Part shown: positions 16,456-22,946 of the stretch, one piece after another | Layout: the number at the start of each line of letters is the position of its first letter | Numbering within the stretch: the stretch's first letter is position 1 | Source of the DNA: an uncultured Collinsella sp. | Lineage (GTDB): Bacteria; Actinomycetota; Coriobacteriia; Coriobacteriales; Coriobacteriaceae | DNA length: 36,619 bases | Assembly (NCBI GenBank): GCA_902494935.1 | Contig: CABUVH010000005.1 | Location: 1 to 36,619 of the forward strand | Direction of reading: 5' to 3' | Translations under genes and position numbers: made by a program | Notes under the pieces: model-generated | Database searches by the model: none | What the model saw: the letters and a program-made list of their open reading frames with translations, nothing else | What the model was told of the DNA's origin: nothing

Positions 16456-16534
16456 CCCTCATGGACATGTCACTTACGTGTGTCTTCGGCGGTTGGGAGC
16501 AGGGTTTATCCACTTTGGCCTTCCAAAGGGGGAG

Positions 16535-16700
16535 AGGTTTATTTTGGTCGGTTTTATCAGGTAAAACGGCAAATGGGGCCGGCCTCGCACATCGGTGAGA
16601 CCGGCCCCCATTGGAGCGCTGCATATGTATGGCGGCACAGGGTTTATTGCGGTGCGGCCGCTGCGGTGTTTCCGTATACAGAACCTGCCAAAATAAACCT
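16535..16700. repeat. Inverted pair of GGTTTATTTTGG repeats around the pth terminator
   Basis: AGGTTTATTTTGGTCGGTT at 16535-16553 is complementary at 17 of 19 positions to 16682-16700. The right copy extends to 16710 and matches the repeat after purF at 27 of 29 positions. Together they enclose a GC-rich hairpin. The 374-base gap 16345-16718 holds only these repeats and the nfnA leader. Confidence 0.65.
16572..16612 (-). terminator. Hairpin downstream of pth
   Basis: AATGGGG-CCGG (16572-16582) pairs with CCGG-CCCCCATT (16601-16612) with a one-base bulge, and CTC/GAG continue the stem inward. On the minus strand it is followed by TTTGCCGTTTT. It is the likely end of the pth transcript, though 107 bases past the stop codon. 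Confidence 0.6.
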
Positions 16701-16718
16701 GTCCCTAAATAGTAGGTT

Positions 16719-17348
16719 CTAGTGCTTGCCGTTGGCGGAAGCGGCGCCGTTTACGTGATCGCGGGCGTAGATTACGCCGTGGACGATGGCCAGACCGGCG
16801 GCATCTGCGGCGCGGGCGCAGGTGTCCTGGAAATCCTCGGCCTCGCGGGCGCGCAGCTGCTTAAGAACGTAGTCGGCGACGGCCATCTTGCCGGGAGGGT
16901 TGCCGATGCCGGTGCGGATGCGGCTGAAGTCGCGGCTGCCCATCTTGTCGATGATGGAGCGCAGGCCGTTGTGACCGGCATGGCCTCCGCCCACCTTGAC
17001 GCGTACGTCACCGGCGGGAATGTCGAGCTCGTCGTGGATCACGAGCAGCTCCTCGGTCTTGATCTTGTACTCGCGGCAGAGCTTGGAGATGGGCCCGCCC
17101 GAGGTATTCATGTATGACTGCGGCTTGACCAGTACAATCTGGCGCTTGCCTCCCTCTTCCTCGGGATCGTTGATGTTGATGAGCGCGACCTCGGCGCCTG
17201 CCTGGTTTTTCCAGTACGTGACACCGGCCTGACGGGCCAACTCGTCGATTGCTTTGAAGCCAGCGTTGTGGCGGGTCTCGGCATACTCATCGCCAGGGTT
17301 GCCAAGCCCGGCAACCATGCGAATCTTAAGCGGCTGTGCAGCTGCCAT
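16719..17348 (-). CDS. pth: Peptidyl-tRNA hydrolase
   Basis: Pth cleaves peptidyl-tRNAs released by stalled ribosomes and is essential in most bacteria. The 209-residue product keeps the active-site residues: N in GLGNPGDEY, H in TRHNAGF (catalytic), D in VIHDELDIPAG, and N in GGGHAGHNGLRS. The C-terminus carries a ~15-residue extension rich in Ala and Asn. AAGGAAG precedes the ATG. In many Gram-positives pth follows glmU-prs. Here prs lies 1.9 kb away, separated by a nuclease-like gene and two MITE-like elements. Confidence 0.95.
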   Translation of the reverse strand: MAAAQPLKIRMVAGLGNPGDEYAETRHNAGFKAIDELARQAGVTYWKNQAGAEVALININDPEEEGGKRQIVLVKPQSYMNTSGGPISKLCREYKIKTEELLVIHDELDIPAGDVRVKVGGGHAGHNGLRSIIDKMGSRDFSRIRTGIGNPPGKMAVADYVLKQLRAREAEDFQDTCARAADAAGLAIVHGVIYARDHVNGAASANGKH

Positions 17349-17461
17349 GTGCTTCCTTTCGTCGATTTGTCGCCTGCTATGGTGAGCGACCCTGTTGCCG
17401 CTGTCAAATGGAGGGCAATTGAGGTTATTTGAGGGCGTTTGGACGGCCGTCGAAATCGAGG

Positions 17462-17665
17462 TGGACAGTTAGTTCGGATACGTATAAGTTCTGAGGACTC
17501 GAAGTGCTCAATTCAATGCCGATACGTTGTTTTGGAGCTTTAGTTAGTCCATATGGCGCTGTTTTGAAGTCTACCCTGCCTTCAAATAGGGCGAATGGTA
17601 TAGAGATAGCCGCAAAACAGCCTAATTCAATGTGTCCATTTATACGTATTTGAACTAACTGTCCA
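17462..17665. mobile_element. MITE-like element A with ~26-bp terminal inverted repeats
   Basis: The left end reads TGGACAGTTAGTTCGGATAC then GTATAAG. The right end (17640-17665) is its reverse complement with two or three changes. The 204-bp interior is comparatively A/T-rich and has no convincing gene. A second element with the same ends lies at 18989-19183. No target-site duplication is evident. Its transposase, if any, would act in trans. Confidence 0.75.
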
Positions 17666-17698
17666 GTCCTGTTCGGCGGCGCGCGGGTGATTCGCCGT

Positions 17699-18826
17699 TT
17701 AGACCGGCGCAAGGCTGATTCCGGCCCGCAGGGCGTTGAGCCAAGCGGCCTGACGCTTGCGATAGCCCTTGATACGGTATCGGAATCGGACTCCCGCGAG
17801 TCGATGCATCGTTTGGGCGAAGGCTTCGAGTGCAACAAGGTCTTTCATTTGGTCGCGATTGATAACCAGGACGTGGATGCCCATTGCCTTGAGGCCATTA
17901 TTTCGATTGCCATCGTGGATGCGAGCGTTTTGAAGCTCGTGCCCAATTCCGTTGTATTCGTTGTCGACTCCGGCTGCCGGGCAATATAGGTCACAGATGG
18001 TATAGGGGATGCCCGAGGACATGTTGACCGCAAGGGTGTCGAAGTCGATTCGATAGTTGAGTAGCAGGCCTCCCATGGGCAGGCTGCAACATCCGAATCC
18101 GCCAAAGCGCATGGGCGCTCCGAGAACGGCAAACATTAGGGATTCGGCTGGGGATGCAGATCCGGGTCGGGCGAGCTTGACTGCCGTGCGAAACGAGGTG
18201 TATGAGCTGCTTTTGGCAAGCTGTGCAACAGTCTCGAGCTCTTCGATGGTCGTGGCGGGCTCGCATTTGTAGTGTGCCTGTTCGTAGCGGGTTTCGTTCT
18301 GTTGCTCGACCACCGACTGGTTGCCCAAGCAATCGAGATCGCCCGTCGCTGCGCAGCCATCGCCCTTGGGCCAGATGTCGTCATGGGCAATGGGGTATGT
18401 TGCCCCGGGAGGAAGGGAGTAGGTTCCGAGCAGTTCCATGAGTAGCATCAAGGTTTTGGCGACTGATTCATTCTTGGAACAAAGCATGGCTGTCATGGCA
18501 GGAGACGTAGCGTAGATGTCGGCCTCGACGTGCATAATTGCACCTTCAGGAAGCGGAGCGGAGAGAATATGCTGAAGAAGTCGCTTGTCGGGGCGCCTGT
18601 TGTCTTCGTTTGAAACGAGAAGATCGAGCAGTTCGGAATCATCTTCATTCCAGGCGTCGAGTATCGAAAGTGCGCCAAAGTCTATCGCGTCATTGTTGGG
18701 AATGCAGCCAGCCAAGGCCTGTGCTTGCTGTTCGCTATCAACGGAGTCCCAGGGTAGGGCAGAGTACGCCCGTCGTGCGCGACGAATTGCGCGGAGGGCG
18801 GAGAGATGTGAAATCACGGTCGTCAT
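17699..18826 (-). CDS. Orphan protein with a C-terminal PD-(D/E)XK/DUF559-like nuclease signature
   Basis: I do not recognise the full 375-residue protein. Its N-terminal ~200 residues are helical with a basic start (SALRAIRRARRAYSALPW). The last ~120 residues contain DLYCPAAGVDNEYNGIGHE, then DGNRNNGLKAMGIHVLVINRDQM. The spacing of D, then E-Y-N-G-x-x-H, then D-x-x-R before a G-x-x-V strand recalls the Vsr/DUF559/AbiEi C-terminal nuclease fold common in Actinobacteria. No ribosome site precedes the ATG at 18826, so translation may be leaderless or weak. Codon use is less GC-biased than in its neighbours. It lies alone between MITE-like elements A and B, within the usual glmU-prs-pth neighbourhood, which suggests acquisition. 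A defence role is only a hypothesis. Confidence 0.6.
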   Translation of the reverse strand: MTTVISHLSALRAIRRARRAYSALPWDSVDSEQQAQALAGCIPNNDAIDFGALSILDAWNEDDSELLDLLVSNEDNRRPDKRLLQHILSAPLPEGAIMHVEADIYATSPAMTAMLCSKNESVAKTLMLLMELLGTYSLPPGATYPIAHDDIWPKGDGCAATGDLDCLGNQSVVEQQNETRYEQAHYKCEPATTIEELETVAQLAKSSSYTSFRTAVKLARPGSASPAESLMFAVLGAPMRFGGFGCCSLPMGGLLLNYRIDFDTLAVNMSSGIPYTICDLYCPAAGVDNEYNGIGHELQNARIHDGNRNNGLKAMGIHVLVINRDQMKDLVALEAFAQTMHRLAGVRFRYRIKGYRKRQAAWLNALRAGISLAPV

Positions 18827-18988
18827 AGCTATAACGTACTAAGTTGGCGGCAGAATGCGACCGCCATACCGTTCTTTTCGCTCAGCGGGGCGCTGCGCGC
18901 CATGAACGGCTGGGTGTTATGAAATCGGTGGAATCGGTTGAGGGGATTGCAGGAAATTGAGCTCTGCCGCGAAGGTTGACGATAGCTA

Positions 18989-19183
18989 CTGGACAGTTAG
19001 TTCAGATACGTATAAGACGGCGGGCGTTCGAGGCGTTTCTAAGGGCTTTCGAGGGCGATTTGAGGGTAAATATGCGGCGGTCGTACTCGAAAGCGATGAG
19101 CTTTGGGCAGTATGGCGTTCGCCGGGGAGCTCAGAACGGCCTTTGGAGCTTTAAAAAAATACGTATCTGAACTAATTGTCCAG
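18989..19183. mobile_element. MITE-like element B, same terminal repeats as element A
   Basis: The left end begins CTGGACAGTTAGTTCAGATA. The right end (19159-19183) is its complement with one change. The interior is 195 bp overall and unlike that of element A, apart from a shared TTGGAGCTTTA. Both ends carry the small palindrome ATACGTAT. The rest of 18827-18988 shows no gene. Confidence 0.75.
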
Positions 19184-19205
19184 GGAAGGTTGTCGAGGGG
19201 TAGAA

Positions 19206-19235
19206 AAAGGGTCGGAAGCGAGCTTCCGACCCTTT
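19206..19235 (-). terminator. Intrinsic terminator of prs
   Basis: AAAGGGTCGGAAGC pairs perfectly with GCTTCCGACCCTTT around a two-base GA gap, giving a tight stem. On the minus strand it is followed by TTTTTCTA, and on the plus strand by AAAAA. It ends the prs transcript 33 bases beyond the stop. Confidence 0.9.
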
Positions 19236-19268
19236 AAAAACACCAAAGATGATGAGATGCACGCTGGA

Positions 19269-20255
19269 TTACAGCGCGAAGTCGCCGCCGACGAGCGTGG
19301 AGACGGGCTCCTCGTGGTAAACGGCGGAGATGGCCTGAGCAAACTCCTCGGCGACCGAGATGGTCTTGATCTTGCCGCCGACCTCGACAGGGATGGCGTC
19401 GGTGACGACGCACTCGACGATCGGGGCGTCGTTCAGACGCTCGATGGCCGGACCGGAGAAGATGCCGTGGGTGGCGCATACGTAGATGTCGCCGGCGCCC
19501 ATAGCCTTGAGCTCCTTGACGTTGGCGCACAGGGTGCCTGCGGTGTCGATCATGTCGTCGTTGATGATGCAGGTCTTGCCCTTGATGTCACCGATGATGC
19601 CCATGACCTCGGCGGCGTTGTGGCGCGGACGGCCCTTGTGGGCGATGGCCAGGTCGCAGCCGAGCATGTCGGACAGCTTCTTGGCGGCCTTGGCGCGGCC
19701 CACATCGGGGGAGACGACAACCAGGTTGTCGGTGTCGAAGTGCATGTCGTTGTAGTACTGGCCAAACAGCGGCAGCGCGGACAGGTGGTTAACCGGGATA
19801 TCGAAGAAGCCCTGAATCTGGCCCTGGTGCAGGTCGAGGGTGATGATGCGGTTGACGCCGGCGCGCTCGAGCAGGTTGGCGACGAGGCGGGCGGTGATGG
19901 GCTCGCGCGGGCCGGCCTTGCGGTCCTGGCGGGCATAGCCGTAGTGGGTGATAACAGCGGTGATGGAGCGGGCGGATGCGCGCTTGGCAGCGTCGGTGGC
20001 GATGAGCAGCTCCATGAGCATGTCATTGACGTTGCCGCCGGCCACGGACTGAATCAGGAAGACGTCGGCGCCGCGGACGGTCTCGTCGTAGCGGGCGTAA
20101 ATCTCACCGTTGGCGAACTGCTTTAGCGTAAGGCCCGAAAGCTCGACCCCAAGGTACTCAGCGATCTTCTGAGCGAGGGGACGGTTGGAGGAACCGGAAT
20201 ACACGCGGATGGACTTGCGCATATTCTCCGACTTCTCGGGATCATTAATCGGCAT
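19269..20255 (-). CDS. prs: Ribose-phosphate pyrophosphokinase (PRPP synthetase)
   Basis: Prs makes PRPP from ribose-5-phosphate and ATP, feeding PurF and pyrimidine, histidine and NAD synthesis. The 328-residue product has the class I pattern: RVYSGSSNRPLAQKIAEYLG at the N-terminus, FANGEIYARYDETVRGADVFLIQ, the catalytic flexible-loop region YARQDRKAGPREPI, and LVVVSPDVGRAKAAKKLS. The PRPP-binding loop TCIINDDMIDTAGTLC lies near residue 225. The Shine-Dalgarno AAGGAGAAGG precedes the ATG. It has its own terminator and is separated from glmU by another terminator, so it is likely its own transcription unit. Confidence 0.96.
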   Translation of the reverse strand: MPINDPEKSENMRKSIRVYSGSSNRPLAQKIAEYLGVELSGLTLKQFANGEIYARYDETVRGADVFLIQSVAGGNVNDMLMELLIATDAAKRASARSITAVITHYGYARQDRKAGPREPITARLVANLLERAGVNRIITLDLHQGQIQGFFDIPVNHLSALPLFGQYYNDMHFDTDNLVVVSPDVGRAKAAKKLSDMLGCDLAIAHKGRPRHNAAEVMGIIGDIKGKTCIINDDMIDTAGTLCANVKELKAMGAGDIYVCATHGIFSGPAIERLNDAPIVECVVTDAIPVEVGGKIKTISVAEEFAQAISAVYHEEPVSTLVGGDFAL

Positions 20256-20399
20256 TACCCTTCTCCTTTATATCGAATGCCATATAGATGCCTTGTTGCA
20301 TTGTAACCGCGCGGCGGGGTTTATCGAGTCTTGATAACGTCTTTACCGTCAACGGACACGAACCGACCACTCATCCGGTTGCGCAGGTCACGATAGAAA

Positions 20400-20429
20400 A
20401 AGGAGCCGCCCCCATGGGAACAGCTCCTT
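20400..20429 (-). terminator. Intrinsic terminator of glmU
   Basis: AAGGAGC (20400-20406) pairs with GCTCCTT (20423-20429); an inner CCCATGGG palindrome lies in the loop. The minus-strand tail is TTTTTCTATC. It lies 17 bases beyond the glmU stop codon. Confidence 0.85.
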
Positions 20430-20446
20430 AGATGCTTGGTAAAACG

Positions 20447-21859
20447 TTATACCTCGTCGTCCTCGTGCAGACGGCGGCGATAATCGGCGGCCCAGCCCTC
20501 AATGTTTACCTGACGGGCACGACCCAGGCCAAGTGCGTCGGCCGGGACCGGCTCGGTGATGACGGAGCCGGCGGCCACGAGCGCGCCGTCGCCGATCTGG
20601 GCGGGTGCGACCATCATGGTGTCGGAGCCGATGAAGGCGTCCTTGCCGATGACGGTCTTGTGCTTGTGCACGCCATCGTAGTTGCAGGTGATGGAGCCCG
20701 CGCCCACGTTGACGCCGGAGCCCATGGTGGTATCGCCGATGTAGGACAGGTGCGGCACCTTGGAGCCCTCGCCGATTGTGGACTTCTTGATCTCCACGTG
20801 CGTGCCGGCCTTGGAACCGTCGAGCATGTGGGTGCCCGGGCGCAGGTAGGCGCGCGGGCCGCAGTCGACGCCGTTCTCGATGACGGCCTCGATGGCGATG
20901 GTCTCATCGATGGTGCAGCCGCTGCCGACGGTGGTGCCGGTGAGGCGACTGTTGGGGCCGAGCTGGCATTCCTCGCCCACGGTGACGTGGCCGATCAGAT
21001 GCGTCTGCGGCCACACGACGGTGTCGCGGCCGATAACGGCGTCGGGGCCGATCCAGGCCTGCGTGGGATCGATGAACGTGACGCCCTCGGCCATCCAGTG
21101 CTCGTTGATGCGGTCGCGCGCAATGGCGGTGAGCTGCGCGAGCTGGATGCGGCTGTTGACGCCCAGGCCGTCGCGGTAGTCGTCGCAGTGGAAGATGGAG
21201 ACCGCCTGGCCGTGACCTTTGAGGATCTCGAGCATGTCGGGCAGGTAGTACTCGGATTGCGCGTTGTCGTTGCCGATCTCGTTAATGTGGGCGGCGAGCT
21301 GCGCGCCGTCGAAGGCGTAGCAGCCGGCGTTGCACTCCAGCAGCGTGGCGGCCTGCTCGGGCGTGCAGTCCTTCTGCTCGATGATGCGCTCGATCTGGCC
21401 GTCGGCGCCCAGCTTGATGCGGCCGTAGCCGAAGGGGTCGGGCGGGGTCATGGTCATGACGGTGCAGGCGAGCTCGCCGGTAGCGACGGTCTGTGCGAAC
21501 TTGGCGACGGTGTCGGCGGTGATGAGCGGCAGGTCGCCGTTGAGCACGACGACCGGGCCTTGCGCGATGCCGCAGGCCTCGAGCGCGACCTTCACGGCGT
21601 GGCCGGTGCCCAGGCGCTCGGTCTGCTCGACGCACTCGACCTTGGTGGCGCTGTTGGCATAGGCGCCGTCGATGAGGGCGCGCATCTCGTCGGCGTGGCT
21701 GCCGATGACGACCACGACGCGGCTGCAGCCGGCCTTGATGGTGGCGTCGACGATCCACTGGACCATGGGCTTGCCCAGGATCTTGTGCGAAACCTTGCAG
21801 TGGTTCGACTTCATGCGGGTGCCCTCGCCGGCAGCGAGGATAATTGCGGTTGCGTCCAT
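20447..21859 (-). CDS. glmU: GlmU, bifunctional N-acetylglucosamine-1-phosphate uridyltransferase / glucosamine-1-phosphate acetyltransferase
   Basis: GlmU makes UDP-GlcNAc for peptidoglycan and wall polymers. The 470-residue product begins MDATAIILAAGEGTRMKS, the nucleotidyltransferase signature. VVLNGDLPLI and GYGRIKLGADGQIERIIEQKD follow. The left-handed beta-helix acetyltransferase domain runs from about residue 250. It shows hexapeptide repeats (IGPDAVIGRDTVVWPQ) and the active-site segments FVEIKKS-like HVEIKKSTIGEGSKVPHLSYIGD and NYDGVHKHKTVIG. The start at 21859 is set by CAGGAGATC upstream. The open frame runs further upstream, but that part is not GlmU-like. Confidence 0.95.
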   Translation of the reverse strand: MDATAIILAAGEGTRMKSNHCKVSHKILGKPMVQWIVDATIKAGCSRVVVVIGSHADEMRALIDGAYANSATKVECVEQTERLGTGHAVKVALEACGIAQGPVVVLNGDLPLITADTVAKFAQTVATGELACTVMTMTPPDPFGYGRIKLGADGQIERIIEQKDCTPEQAATLLECNAGCYAFDGAQLAAHINEIGNDNAQSEYYLPDMLEILKGHGQAVSIFHCDDYRDGLGVNSRIQLAQLTAIARDRINEHWMAEGVTFIDPTQAWIGPDAVIGRDTVVWPQTHLIGHVTVGEECQLGPNSRLTGTTVGSGCTIDETIAIEAVIENGVDCGPRAYLRPGTHMLDGSKAGTHVEIKKSTIGEGSKVPHLSYIGDTTMGSGVNVGAGSITCNYDGVHKHKTVIGKDAFIGSDTMMVAPAQIGDGALVAAGSVITEPVPADALGLGRARQVNIEGWAADYRRRLHEDDEV

Positions 21860-21890
21860 GTGATCTCCTGTTACGTTATAGAGACGTGTG

Positions 21891-21919
21891 TTTGGAAACG
21901 ATACACGGCGCAATATGAT
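21891..21919 (+). promoter_or_regulatory. Candidate promoter for the ECF transporter operon
   Basis: TTTGGA (21891-21896) and TATGAT (21914-21919) are separated by 17 bases. This would produce a leader of about 125 bases before the GTG start at 22053. I looked for a cobalamin or thiamine riboswitch pattern in the leader and did not recognise one. Confidence 0.4.
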
Positions 21920-22052
21920 ACCGCAGGCATATGTTGAGCGCGTAGCGATTGGCTCATGGCGGCCGATGTCGGTGCCGCCGGCGTGGCGTTTGCGCTGCTT
22001 GCGTGCGGCGTTTGCGGTGCTGCGGAGCTGTCGTTTGAGCGAGGGGACGGGG

Positions 22053-22946
22053 GTGCCCGTGGACAACATACAAGAGGAGTTTGGCGGCGAGCCCGTCGCG
22101 GCATTCTCGATGTCGCATCCGGCTGTGCCGGCCCTCTACATGGTGCTGACGCTGGGGCTCACCATGTTCTCGATGCAGCCGGTGCTGATTGCGCTGTCAC
22201 TTGCGGGCGGGCTGGCGTATGGATTTGCGACGCGCGGGGCTGCCCGCACGCTGGGCGCACTCCGCTGGCAGCTGCCGGTGATTTTGATTATCGCGCTGGT
22301 CAATCCGCTGTTTAGCGCCTCGGGCTCGACGGAGCTGTTCCGTATTGGCATGCGCGCGGTGTATCTGGAAAGCATGGTATACGGCCTGTGCATGGGCGGG
22401 CTGTTTGTGGCGAGCGTGCTGTGGTTTGAGGCCGCGGCGTCGATGCTCGAATACGACAAGGTGCTCGCGCTGCTGGGCAATGCCGCACCGGTGATTGCGC
22501 TCATGATCTCGATGTGCATGAGGCTTATCCCGCAGTTTTTACGCCGCGGTCGTACGGTGCTGGCGGTGCAGGATGCGATTGATGTGCCGGGCCGCGCGCC
22601 CACCGATCCCGTGCGATCGCGCCTGCGGGCGTCGAGCGTGTTGATGGGCTGGGGCATGGAAGATTCGCTGGAGCGCGCGGACGCCATGCGCTCCCGTGGG
22701 TGGGGCGCCGCGACGCGTCGAACGACGTATGCGCGGTATCGGCTGGGGCGCGGCGATGTTGCCGCGCTGGTTGGGCTTGCGCTGTTTGGCGCCGCCGCGG
22801 TGGCGGTGGCGTGGACCGCGACGACGCAGTATTCGTTTTATCCGCAGCTCTCGGTGCCGGCGCCGTGGCCGGGCTATGTTGTGTACGCTGCCTGGATGGT
22901 GCTGCCTTGCACGTTGCACGCGATTGATGAGAAGAGGTTTGGCTGA
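22053..22946 (+). CDS. ecfT: ECF transporter T component (EcfT/CbiQ family)
   Basis: EcfT is the transmembrane scaffold that couples the ATPases to the substrate-binding S component. The ~297-residue product has hydrophobic segments starting near VPALYMVLTLGLTMFSMQPVLIALSL. The coupling helices have the family's A-R-G type motif in ERADAMRSRGWGAA. The C-terminus contains two further hydrophobic segments. I chose the GTG at 22053 because GAGGGGACGG precedes it and upstream codons are not family-like. GTG 22059 or ATG 22110 are alternatives. Its TGA overlaps the next ATG by one base, so the operon is translationally coupled. Confidence 0.85.
   Translation: MPVDNIQEEFGGEPVAAFSMSHPAVPALYMVLTLGLTMFSMQPVLIALSLAGGLAYGFATRGAARTLGALRWQLPVILIIALVNPLFSASGSTELFRIGMRAVYLESMVYGLCMGGLFVASVLWFEAAASMLEYDKVLALLGNAAPVIALMISMCMRLIPQFLRRGRTVLAVQDAIDVPGRAPTDPVRSRLRASSVLMGWGMEDSLERADAMRSRGWGAATRRTTYARYRLGRGDVAALVGLALFGAAAVAVAWTATTQYSFYPQLSVPAPWPGYVVYAAWMVLPCTLHAIDEKRFG

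Noticed and set aside
17425..17838. Open frames running through MITE-like elements A and B
   Set aside because: They start or end inside terminal repeats, lack ribosome sites and have no family-like sequence.
20432..21937. A 501-residue open frame antisense to glmU
   Set aside because: It is a mirror of GC-rich codon bias. It has low-complexity Val/Ala/Gly/Asp/His composition and no ribosome site, and glmU on the other strand is certain.
21860..22069. N-terminal extension of glmU
   Set aside because: The upstream 70 codons are not GlmU-like, and CAGGAGATC fits the ATG at 21859.
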